Virus record (IMG/VR): IMGVR_UViG_3300050821_001307
Coordinates: 1-24,965 of that record
Reading direction: 5' to 3' (one strand)
DNA length: 24,965 nt
From: a virus
Shown here: positions 15,734 to 22,203 of the stretch, in pieces
How the letters are laid out: the number at the start of each line of letters is the position of its first letter
Position numbering within the stretch: the stretch's first letter is position 1
The notes under the pieces: generated by a model
The model's database searches: none
Told to the model about the DNA's origin: nothing
Seen by the model: only the letters and a program-made list of their open reading frames with translations
Position numbers and translations under genes: made by a program

Positions 15734-16474
15734 TCAACCTGGAAGTCCGCTGCCGCTGCCGCTTCCCCATGACCCCGTGCCGATCGGCGGCCAGGGGCGG
15801 CGAATGCGTCGGGAAGCAGCCATGCGCGAGTTGAAAAATGCTCGCTTAGGCTTCTGCTGGTCGTAACGGGTACGGGCCTCCTGTAGCAGCATCCGGGCTG
15901 CCTGCTCCTCTTTCGTCGCCTCGACAGGATCTTCGTGCAGGCCGCGATAGATGCCGGCGATGACGAAGCGCTGCAGTGCGGTGACAAAGGTCGGCGTGCC
16001 GCTGGTCGAATCGCATAGTGCCCCGGCGTTCGAAATATACTTGACCGTGAGTTGCGCCGGGGTGACCGGAGTAGACGGCGGCGGCGGTCCGCCCTGCGAA
16101 TTGACGAGCAGCAAGGGACCATTTGCCGATCCCTGGATGTCATAGGTCGTAAGCTGCGAGGTCGTGGAATTCGGATTGGAGGTATTCTGATTGAGCTTGG
16201 CCCAGATCAGGAAAACCAGGTCGCTCGGCAGCGGATAGGCCGTGTCGAAATCGGTGTCGGTTGGCGCGGTCGGGCTCGCCGGCAGGATCTTGACGATCGA
16301 CGCAAAGCCCCAGGAATGGCTTTCCGCCATGTAACCGAGCGCGGTCTCATAGGCCGCCGAGCACACCAGCCACTCGTCGGAGCCATCGTCGGCAACATTG
16401 ACGACGTTATCCCCGCACGCCAGCAAGGCGCTGTTGATCGTGTCGAGCTTGTCCCTTGGGAATTCGAAGGCCAT
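15734..16474 (-). CDS. Tail adaptor protein (T7 gp11/tail tubular A-like), 246 aa
   Basis: The N-terminus (DKLDTINSALLACGDNVVN, then WLVCSAAYETALGYMAESHSWGFAS) fits the helical opening of podovirus gp11-like adaptors, which bind the portal ring and connect it to the nozzle. C-terminal helices (ALQRFVIAGIYRGLHEDPVEATKEEQAARMLLQEART) also match. In the middle is a Pro-rich insertion (PPPPSTPVTPAQ, about residues 128-140), and the end is Arg-, Gly- and Ser-rich. There is no Shine-Dalgarno sequence near the ATG at 16474; instead a 28-nt hairpin lies just upstream (16483-16510). It directly precedes the nozzle gene. Confidence 0.82.
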   Translation of the reverse strand: MAFEFPRDKLDTINSALLACGDNVVNVADDGSDEWLVCSAAYETALGYMAESHSWGFASIVKILPASPTAPTDTDFDTAYPLPSDLVFLIWAKLNQNTSNPNSTTSQLTTYDIQGSANGPLLLVNSQGGPPPPSTPVTPAQLTVKYISNAGALCDSTSGTPTFVTALQRFVIAGIYRGLHEDPVEATKEEQAARMLLQEARTRYDQQKPKRAFFNSRMAASRRIRRPWPPIGTGSWGSGSGSGLPG

Positions 16475-16482
16475 ACAGGCAG

Positions 16483-16510
16483 GTTGCGGGCAGGATTAAC
16501 CTACCGCAAC
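16483..16510 (-). promoter_or_regulatory. Hairpin upstream of the tail adaptor gene
   Basis: An inverted repeat with a 7-bp stem (GTTGCGG at 16483-16489 with CCGCAAC at 16504-16510), a small bulge, a 3-bp inner stem (AGG/CCT) and an ATTAA loop. It lies in the 42-nt gap before the adaptor ATG and overlaps the junction motif. No T-tract follows, so it is not a typical terminator; RNA processing or translation control are possible (inference). Confidence 0.5.
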
Positions 16511-16514
16511 GCAC
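16505..16514 (-). repeat. Junction motif, copy A
   Basis: CGCAACGCAC (plus strand) between the stop of the GH16-like gene and the adaptor gene. Bases 16504-16516 are identical to 6324-6336. Confidence 0.85.
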
Positions 16515-16516
16515 CC

Positions 16517-17545
16517 TCAAGCAGTCCAAACGGCAACATAATCAACCAAGATCGGCCAACCCAGCGCGCCAAAGATCAGCAGCGAATTAAGCTGGCTATC
16601 GAGCGTTGAAAAAATTCCGTTTGAGTTTGTCCCGTTGATACTATTTCCCCCGTTGGGAAAGGTCGCTGGGCCTGTTGCCGTGTACTCTACGAATATAACT
16701 GGTATCTCTACCCAACTTGGGCTTCCGCCTTGAACAACGAAGCGGCGCGTGTAGCCAGTCCCGCCATTCTGCGCCATGGGCACCCAGAGAGTACCCATTG
16801 TCTGCATGTTGTTCCAGTTTTGCCCGTTAGTCTGCACACCGCCATTGACGTTTATTCCGCCGTTGATTGTGTTGAGATTGGTAGCTCGATAATTCAGGTT
16901 AAACTGTTTATTTGTGTGCGCAGTTGGAGCAGAATTATTTCCTTGGCATGCTGGCAATGCCCCTACGGCGCATGGTGGTCCTTCGTAAAGATCAAGCTCA
17001 GTGTCGGGGAAAACGCCATTCACAAAACCTGCAAAGTTTTGCACGGCAAATGATGGCCAAGCCGCATTTCCTGCCGAGCCCGGCGCTAGGCTATCATCAT
17101 AGCGGAAACTAAATTGGAAGAACGCGCCGTTTGTGAAAACTTGCCCGTGTTTCAACGTTCCATCATTCTTAAAAACCGCCGAAACGATAGGTTGGAATCC
17201 GTCATTACCAGCGGTGTTTTGTAGCGAAAGAATTGAATTTGATACGCTGCAAGCAGCCGATGTAATCGGCGGCGCAAGGTCGCCGTTCGTATAACCGCGC
17301 CCATTCGTAAAATCGACATACCAGTTGAAGCCAGCGTTGCCGGTGTTGCTTAGATCTATTGTCGACGCAGACAAAAAATCATCATAGAACGCGAGCCGAT
17401 TGTAGCCGACAGCCGCGGCGGGCGATGGGACCGAAAGAGGATTACCGTGAGTCCAAGCGCGTGCGGGTTCTATGATATTCCTAGACGGAAGCCATAAAGC
17501 AGGCGCAGCGAGAGATGCCCTAAGTAAGTTTCTGCGTGACAGCAC
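16517..17545 (-). CDS. Tat-exported GH16-like glycosidase or lectin, 342 aa
   Basis: The N-terminus MLSRRNLLRASLAAPALWLP carries a twin-arginine pattern (SRRNLL) followed by a weakly hydrophobic stretch and a PARA cleavage-like site near residue 30, as in Tat signal peptides. The mature part looks like a concanavalin-type beta-sandwich: FFQFSFRYDD, AWPSFAVQNF, then DTELDLYEG. Residues E183-L-D-L-Y-E188 fit the GH16 catalytic ExDxxE motif (nucleophile, auxiliary Asp, acid/base). The predicted role is cleavage or binding of a surface polysaccharide. A GTG start at 17545 has GGGAGG 4-5 nt upstream. The gene is visibly richer in A/T than its neighbours (23 of 60 bases G/C in 16861-16920), which suggests recent acquisition. 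The family call is motif-based only. Confidence 0.6.
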   Translation of the reverse strand: MLSRRNLLRASLAAPALWLPSRNIIEPARAWTHGNPLSVPSPAAAVGYNRLAFYDDFLSASTIDLSNTGNAGFNWYVDFTNGRGYTNGDLAPPITSAACSVSNSILSLQNTAGNDGFQPIVSAVFKNDGTLKHGQVFTNGAFFQFSFRYDDSLAPGSAGNAAWPSFAVQNFAGFVNGVFPDTELDLYEGPPCAVGALPACQGNNSAPTAHTNKQFNLNYRATNLNTINGGINVNGGVQTNGQNWNNMQTMGTLWVPMAQNGGTGYTRRFVVQGGSPSWVEIPVIFVEYTATGPATFPNGGNSINGTNSNGIFSTLDSQLNSLLIFGALGWPILVDYVAVWTA

Positions 17546-17557
17546 AATGCCTCCCTG

Positions 17558-18289
17558 TCACGGCGCACATTTAATGGCGACACCGATTCCACCGTTGGCA
17601 TTTCCTGCACCCGTGGTCTGAGTTAGACTTAGACCAGATTGCGTTGAAGTGACTACTACGAATTCGGTTAGCGAGAATCCGGCTGCCGGAGCCGATATCA
17701 ACGTGAAGCCCGAGCCGACAGTTGGGCTACCTACGCTGCTTTCGCGATAGGTCGCAAAAATGAAATCGGTGGCGTTGGTCGTGGATATTGACAGAGGATC
17801 AGGATGGCCGGTGACTGCAGACCCGTCTAGCGGTGAACTGGTATTCGCGCCGCTCACGGCCCAAACAAACATTATCACGCCACTTGCACTGGTTTGATTT
17901 ACCGTGATGGTGATGCTGCTGGCGGCAATTGGTGACGCGGCGACGGCAAACCATGTCTTTATAGGATTTCCTACTGCTCCATCGGTCGCGATCGCCGTCC
18001 ACGCTGATAGCGCGCCCGCGCCATTGTCAGAAATTGTTGTGAAAGGACCGCCGTTCCCGTTAGCGGAAACAAATATGAGATCATTGGAATGAGTTGTCTG
18101 ACCAATAGTTACGTTTGTAGTAGCTCCACCATTTGATCCAGATGCCGGGGTTCCATCAAGCGCTGGCGTCGCCGAGCAACTACCACCGCCACCGGCCGCA
18201 GGGGCTCCCGCCCCGAGCAATGACATCGTTCCTGCAAATGCGGGCGTCAGCCCAAGCCAGAGCGCAAGGAAAATTCGGAGAAAAGGCAT
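17558..18289 (-). CDS. Exported beta-rich protein, 243 aa
   Basis: A signal peptide (MPFLRIFLALWLGLTPAFA, cleavage after AFA near residue 19) precedes a Gly-rich spacer (GAGAPAAGGGGSCS) and a Thr/Ser/Gly-rich beta-sandwich-like domain (TNVTIGQTTHSNDLIFVSANG; WFAVAASPIAASSITITVNQTSASGVIMFVW). The mature part has exactly two Cys, one just after the spacer and one in the last four residues (KCAP), which could tie the N- and C-termini together. The ATG at 18289 is 7 nt after the upstream stop, with GAGG about 5 nt upstream. Like the downstream GH16-like gene, it is somewhat A/T-richer than the tail genes. The function is unknown; it may be a surface-binding or virion-associated protein. Confidence 0.75.
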   Translation of the reverse strand: MPFLRIFLALWLGLTPAFAGTMSLLGAGAPAAGGGGSCSATPALDGTPASGSNGGATTNVTIGQTTHSNDLIFVSANGNGGPFTTISDNGAGALSAWTAIATDGAVGNPIKTWFAVAASPIAASSITITVNQTSASGVIMFVWAVSGANTSSPLDGSAVTGHPDPLSISTTNATDFIFATYRESSVGSPTVGSGFTLISAPAAGFSLTEFVVVTSTQSGLSLTQTTGAGNANGGIGVAIKCAP

Positions 18290-18296
18290 TTGCGCC

Positions 18297-18968
18297 TCAC
18301 TGATCGACGGTGACTACGGCACCTGAAAGCTGCACCGTCCCGCCGTTGGTGATGCAGATGTCCGTGTTGACGGTGTTGGTGGCTGCGATCGCAGCGGCGC
18401 CATTACCCGCCACGAAGCCGGCCGTGGCTGTTGCTAGGAAGCCCGTCGCCGTCGTATGGCCGCCGAAGATATCAGCAGCGGCGGTCGCGCAAGACGTGCC
18501 CGTGGTCGCCTGATACACAGCGAAGTTAACCGCCGCGCCGGGATAAATGAAGATGTAGCAGATGTATTTTTTCTTCGCCGATACGCCCGCGATGATCGTG
18601 TTGTTCGCCGTTACCGTGTTGATCGGCGTGTAGACCTTAGCGGCGGTCTGGCATGGGTCGGCGATAGAAGCGGTCGATCCGTATTGAACGGAGACCGCAT
18701 TCGTCGTTCCCGGCGTTGTCTGGTCGACGCCTACCTTGCCGATTAGATTGGTGCCGGCCGGGACCGCAGCCGTGAGATCGGTATGAAGCTGAGAGGATGT
18801 ATCCGCGTCGATGTAGGTTTTGCAGTTGCCATCCCCGGCGGTCGCGGAGGAAATGCTCTGCGTGTTTCCACCCGCGTCCTTGATGGTCAGCGGGATCGCG
18901 CCACATGTGGCAAATGCGCTTCCAGAAACCAGCGACAATGCAGCAACTAGCAGAAGTTTCCTGAACAT
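18297..18968 (-). CDS. Exported Cys-rich protein, 223 aa
   Basis: Signal peptide MFRKLLLVAALSLVSGSAFA with cleavage after AFA (residue 20). The mature protein has six Cys spread along the chain (TCG, NCK, PCQ, ICY, SCA, ICI). The segment IKDAGGNTQSISSATAGDGN followed by SSQLHTDLTAAVPAGTNLIGKVGVDQT resembles small phage structural or decoration proteins that present a 'KDAxG' beta strand early on; the C-terminal half is beta-rich with AAAIAATNTVNTDICITNGG. The ATG at 18968 has AAGGGA 7 nt upstream and fits the signal peptide; the longer frame to 19046 would overlap the 71-aa gene. Role unknown. Confidence 0.75.
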   Translation of the reverse strand: MFRKLLLVAALSLVSGSAFATCGAIPLTIKDAGGNTQSISSATAGDGNCKTYIDADTSSQLHTDLTAAVPAGTNLIGKVGVDQTTPGTTNAVSVQYGSTASIADPCQTAAKVYTPINTVTANNTIIAGVSAKKKYICYIFIYPGAAVNFAVYQATTGTSCATAAADIFGGHTTATGFLATATAGFVAGNGAAAIAATNTVNTDICITNGGTVQLSGAVVTVDQ

Positions 18969-18979
18969 TTTGCCGTCCC

Positions 18980-19195
18980 TTAGTGAATAAGCGGAATGTA
19001 TTGCGAGTTGCAGGCTACGTTGAAGAGGAGCCCAGTTGGCGTACATCCACCGCCGCCGCCGCCACCGCCAGAACTTGCCTTGCTAACCAGCGGACCAAGG
19101 CCGGACATGCCGCCGATCGACTGCGCCTGCACGGCAGTAGCCAGCGCGGCGAAGATGAAAATGATAATCGCCCGCTTCACCGCGCGCGACGGCAT
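18980..19195 (-). CDS. Small exported Gly-rich protein, 71 aa
   Basis: Signal peptide (VKRAIIIFIFAALATAVQAQ) followed by a short mature peptide with a run of eight Gly directly before Cys (GGGGGGGGCTPTG) and a second Cys near the end (NVACNSQ). The mature chain is about 46 residues with two Cys. Two starts are possible: ATG at 19195, and GTG at 19180, which overlaps the upstream stop as GTGA and would begin right at the signal peptide (66 aa). Neither has a good Shine-Dalgarno sequence. The poly-Gly then Cys resembles the 243-aa neighbour's spacer. Function unknown. Confidence 0.6.
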   Translation of the reverse strand: MPSRAVKRAIIIFIFAALATAVQAQSIGGMSGLGPLVSKASSGGGGGGGGCTPTGLLFNVACNSQYIPLIH

Positions 19196-19989
19196 CGCAA
19201 GTTGCCGTATCCCTTGTTGGTCGAGGCGGTGAACGTGTCATCCTGCAACAGGAAAATGTTGGTCGTCGCCGAAAGGCTTTCGCGCACGGGACCGACATAC
19301 TGTGAATTGTCCGCCGCCATGACGTTCGCCGCGGTTGAGAATTGCGACATCGTCCCCGTGACCAGCGAGCCATCGGCGATCGATGTATTGAGGGCTGTCT
19401 TGAGCAGGGTGACGGACGTGCTAGCACCGAGGCCGCGGACGAGTTCGCCAACGCAATCCCAATCGCCTGCGGTCAGTGGCAAGCCCGTCATGCCGCTCGC
19501 GACAGTCGTGGCGGCCGTGGCGCCGGCAGTCCCCGTCTGCGTGCCGGATTGCGTGCCGGTCGTCGTCACCGACGTTGCCGCCAGCGCATTGGCAATCGTG
19601 GTCGCGATCTGGAACGTGTTTGTCGTGATGCTCGACGGCACCACCCAGTAGACGGTGCCAGAGGTAATGCCGGTTGGCAGCGCGCCCGAAGTCGTGAAAA
19701 CAACCGGACAGGTGTCCTCGTGCGGTAATGTGTTCGAGAAGCCGTGAGCCGTCCAGGTGATGACGGCCGGCGCCGCGATCGTCATGGTGACGGTTGCGGT
19801 TGTGGTTGGACCCGCACAGGTCGAGACCAGGAACTCGCCGACGTTGCCGGCGCTGGCGTTGTCGTTCGTCGTGGTGCCTGGAAGCTGACCTGCGGGAACG
19901 CCCGCGGTTACGATGCCGTCCGCCTGCGCGCCAAGCGAGATCGCGAGCGCGAGGAAGAGGCCTAGCATGACCCTATTGAGTATCGACAT
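19177..19989 (-). CDS. Exported Thr-rich protein, 270 aa
   Basis: Signal peptide within MSILNRVMLGLFLALAISLG with cleavage after AQA (about residue 23). The mature part is very rich in Thr, Ala, Ser and Gly and looks beta-structured. It contains a segment VITWTAHGFSNTLP followed by GALPTGITSGTVYWVVPSS, a pattern often seen in phage tail and fibre-like proteins ('GlxxGt.Yyv'). Four Cys occur (STC, DTC, WDC, LRC). The ATG at 19989 overlaps the upstream gene by 17 nt; an ATG at 19968 (MLGLFLALA) avoids the overlap but has poor spacing to its GGG. Function unknown, possibly virion surface or secreted binding protein. Confidence 0.7.
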   Translation of the reverse strand: MSILNRVMLGLFLALAISLGAQADGIVTAGVPAGQLPGTTTNDNASAGNVGEFLVSTCAGPTTTATVTMTIAAPAVITWTAHGFSNTLPHEDTCPVVFTTSGALPTGITSGTVYWVVPSSITTNTFQIATTIANALAATSVTTTGTQSGTQTGTAGATAATTVASGMTGLPLTAGDWDCVGELVRGLGASTSVTLLKTALNTSIADGSLVTGTMSQFSTAANVMAADNSQYVGPVRESLSATTNIFLLQDDTFTASTNKGYGNLRCRRAR

Positions 19990-20332
19990 AGAGGGTGTCC
20001 GATGTGGTCACGCAGGTTGCCTGTATGGCGTCGGAGGGAACGTAGGGGTAATAGCGCTGATAGCTGCCGCCCTGGCCGAGCAGGATCGACGTCGCCTTTG
20101 TGGCCGCGCCGCCGCCGATGAAAACCCAGCAATTGTCGCCGTTGGTGTTGTTGTTCTGAATGGTCAGGGAGCGGCGCTGCGCGGGAGATACGCCGAGCGC
20201 GCTAACGGCCGTCTGGAACGTGTTGCCCGTGGCAATCGTCACCGAGCCGTTGGTCGTCGCCGCATTGGTCTGGGCAAGGGCGGGAAACGCCACGCAAACG
20301 GCAAGAATAGCTATCAGCGCGCGCTTCATCAT
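19973..20332 (-). CDS. Exported small beta protein, 119 aa
   Basis: Signal peptide MMKRALIAILAVCVAFPALA (cleavage about residue 20), then a single small domain: FQTAVSALGVSPAQRRSLTIQNNN, NCWVFIGGG, QGGSYQRYYPYVPSDAIQATC. The pattern of 'sLtIqNn...', a central Gly-rich turn and 'yyPyvPsd.i.at' is typical of small jelly-roll-like phage proteins. Two Cys (NCW and ATC) could form one disulfide. It overlaps the downstream gene by 17 nt and follows the 68-aa gene by 20 nt. The start lacks a clear Shine-Dalgarno sequence; the MM doublet makes it uncertain by one codon. Function unknown. Confidence 0.72.
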   Translation of the reverse strand: MMKRALIAILAVCVAFPALAQTNAATTNGSVTIATGNTFQTAVSALGVSPAQRRSLTIQNNNTNGDNCWVFIGGGAATKATSILLGQGGSYQRYYPYVPSDAIQATCVTTSDTLYVDTQ

Positions 20333-20352
20333 GGCTGGTGGTCCATTGCATA

Positions 20353-20559
20353 TTAGGACGAATTGACAGGCGTCCAGCTCATGGTGCCGGCCGAATTGCC
20401 GAAGCGGTCGTTGAGCGAGACCGTGGTCTTGTGCGCCGACACCAGCACTTGCAGACCGCGCTGCACCATCTCCTGAATTTCGGAGACCTCGGAACGCTTC
20501 GAGCCGCCGATATTCAGGATGCTGAGGTTCGAGATGGTGACGGAAAATGATCCGGACAT
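20353..20559 (-). CDS. Small conserved-looking protein without signal peptide, 68 aa
   Basis: MSGSFSVTISNLSILNIGGS, then KRSEVSEIQEMVQRGLQVLV and a short beta end (GTMSWTPVNSS). It looks like a small alpha/beta protein with an amphipathic helix in the middle. No Cys, no signal peptide and no membrane segment; it is the only gene between 21211 and 16517 that does not look exported. The ATG at 20559 has GAGG 5 nt upstream and lies 7 nt after the upstream stop. Frame upstream of that (to 20655) is an Arg/Ser-rich shadow of the 214-aa gene. Function unknown; perhaps a minor virion protein or a chaperone for its exported neighbours (speculative). Confidence 0.65.
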   Translation of the reverse strand: MSGSFSVTISNLSILNIGGSKRSEVSEIQEMVQRGLQVLVSAHKTTVSLNDRFGNSAGTMSWTPVNSS

Positions 20560-20566
20560 ATCAGCC

Positions 20567-21211
20567 TCAATAGTAGGCGTAGAGGATCGAGATGTTGATC
20601 GAGCCCGAGTTGCAGGAGGTGTGGCAGGCGACGAGGATCTGATCCGCTGACACAACGCCGGAGTTCGAAAATACCCGCGTCAAAGCGGAGTCCGCGACAA
20701 CCACAGTAGCGTTCGCGGCCAGCGCCACGGCCGAAGCAAAGCGGGTCGCCGAACCGGAATCGCCGATGTCGACGCCGCCGGTGATGGCGTTGCCCGCGGT
20801 CTCTTCGAGGACGACCGCAAGGATCATACCGTAGGCCGGAAGCGTGATGGTCGACGTGGTCGAGGTAGTCGTGGCGGTCATCGCCTGCTGCTGCAGGACA
20901 AACATGTTGGGGCCGTAGAAGAAGCCCTGGCTCAGGAAGAAGCCGATGTCGGACGCCGCGATGACGGCGCAGCCATCGCCGTTGAGGGTGTAGGACGGCT
21001 GCGGCGAGGCCGTCGATGACGTATTGACGACGCGGGCCGGGCCGCCGGTTCCCACGGATGGGGCAGCGCGGCACAGGAAAGCGTGCGTGGTCTGCGTGGT
21101 CGCCGCGGCGTGCGCCGGGGTAATCGGCAGGCTGAAGGGCAGGACCGCCAGCGAGGCGATCAGAAGCGCGCGCGTGGTGGCGAGCAGCGACGTCAAAAGA
21201 CGGGACTTCAT
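20567..21211 (-). CDS. Exported beta-rich protein, 214 aa
   Basis: A long signal peptide (MKSRLLTSLLATTRALLIAS... ending in THAHA-type AHA near residue 35) precedes a Thr/Ala/Ser-rich, beta-structured mature part with SYTLNGDGCAVIAASDIGFF, FFYGPNMFVLQQQ and SGSINISILYAYY. Four Cys are present (FLC, DGC, VAC, TSC). The ATG at 21211 has GAGGAG 8 nt upstream and overlaps the upstream stop by 4 nt. This is the first gene of the exported block. Its last residues (ISILYAYY) look like a final beta strand. The fold pattern is like a capsid or tail decoration protein, but the export signal is strong; function unknown. Confidence 0.75.
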   Translation of the reverse strand: MKSRLLTSLLATTRALLIASLAVLPFSLPITPAHAAATTQTTHAFLCRAAPSVGTGGPARVVNTSSTASPQPSYTLNGDGCAVIAASDIGFFLSQGFFYGPNMFVLQQQAMTATTTSTTSTITLPAYGMILAVVLEETAGNAITGGVDIGDSGSATRFASAVALAANATVVVADSALTRVFSNSGVVSADQILVACHTSCNSGSINISILYAYY

Positions 21212-21666
21212 GAATGGTTCTCCTCGACAACGGGGTCAGGCTTGGTTTTGCTGGCGCTCTGCTCCGCTCTGCGCTCGCCCATCAGCCGCGCAATGGCGAC
21301 CTTTCGGTCGGCGGCGTTTTGAGGAGCGGCGGCGGCGGCGGCGCGGGCTTCCTGGATTTTCTTGACCTCGGCCTCGACAGCGGCTTCGTCGAGATCGATC
21401 GGCTCGATCGTGTAGCGATCGTCGTCATTGAGAAGCGCCTGGCCGGCATCGGCCGCATGCATGGTGACCGGAAGTGGCGGGACATGGGCCTTGTTCCACG
21501 CTTCCGCGTCGGCTTCAGCCTTGTCGTGACGGACCTTGAAATCCTCGTCGGATTCGCCGCGCTTTTGTTCCGGAAGCTGCGGACCATGATCCCAGATCGT
21601 GACGTTGCCCTGCGCATCGACATCGGATGGGATGATATTGCGTCGCACCGTCTTTTCGTCACTCAT
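21208..21666 (-). CDS. Hypothetical acidic protein, 152 aa
   Basis: Soluble and charged: an N-terminal region with QGNVTIWDHGPQLPEQKRGE, a helical segment with KVRHDKAEADAEAWNKAH, and a C-terminal coiled-coil-like Ala/Glu-rich helix (DEAAVEAEVKKIQEARAAAA). No Cys, signal or membrane segment. The start ATG at 21666 has AGGAGA 7 nt upstream and overlaps the 178-aa gene by 4 nt; its stop overlaps the next start by 4 nt, so it is translationally coupled on both sides. It lies between the head genes and the exported block. I do not recognise it; it might be a head- or tail-assembly accessory. Confidence 0.7.
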   Translation of the reverse strand: MSDEKTVRRNIIPSDVDAQGNVTIWDHGPQLPEQKRGESDEDFKVRHDKAEADAEAWNKAHVPPLPVTMHAADAGQALLNDDDRYTIEPIDLDEAAVEAEVKKIQEARAAAAAAPQNAADRKVAIARLMGERRAEQSASKTKPDPVVEENHS

Positions 21667-22199
21667 GCGCGTGTCTCCTGTCCGAACACTGGATCGGCCT
21701 TCAAGGCCGCAACAAATTCCTTCTCGCCGGCCAGCTGGCGCTCGATCGCGGCCTGGTGGCCGTGGCCGGGCTTCTGGCCGAGCGGCAGTCCTAAATTCTT
21801 GAGCTTGTCGTAGCCGCGGGTGCGCGACGACAGATGCCAGCGTGGCTTGGTCTGGCGGCCTTCGGTCACGGCGAGCGCGTCATATTTGAGCGTGTCGCGG
21901 GCATCGCAGGACCATTGAATGACTTCGATCGGGCCGCCGTAACGCTTGGTCCAATCGGCATACTCGGCAGAGTCCCGTTCGAACTTCAGCAACGCCTGCT
22001 CATAGGCCGCGAGCTTGCGCTTGTATTGCAGCCGCGCGAGGTCGAGCGCAGGGCCATCCTTACCCGACGGCATTTCCGGAGTGTCCGGCATGTCCGGTTC
22101 CTCCGGTCCGCAGTCCCACAGCCACACCTTCATGTCCGCGTGCGCGTCGATGAGGTTGCTCCGGAACCTGGAGAACTCGCCGGTCTGGACTTCGGCCAT
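21663..22199 (-). CDS. Hypothetical phage protein, 178 aa
   Basis: Starts MAEVQTGEFSRFRSNLIDAHADMKVWLWDCGPEEPD... in two blocks: an N-terminal basic/acidic part, a Pro-rich acidic linker (PEEPDMPDTPEMP), then a long helix (LARLQYKRKLAAYEQALLKF) and a compact C-terminal part with YGGPIEVIQWSCDARDTLKY and RWHLSSRTRGYDKLKNLGLP. Two Cys and no export signal. The ATG at 22199 follows the cement gene by 4 nt with AGGGA 8 nt upstream. Similar proteins are expected next to capsid genes in BPP-1-like phages, but I cannot name a family. A head-completion or virion-associated role is inference from position. Confidence 0.7.
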   Translation of the reverse strand: MAEVQTGEFSRFRSNLIDAHADMKVWLWDCGPEEPDMPDTPEMPSGKDGPALDLARLQYKRKLAAYEQALLKFERDSAEYADWTKRYGGPIEVIQWSCDARDTLKYDALAVTEGRQTKPRWHLSSRTRGYDKLKNLGLPLGQKPGHGHQAAIERQLAGEKEFVAALKADPVFGQETRA

Positions 22200-22203
22200 T
22201 CAA

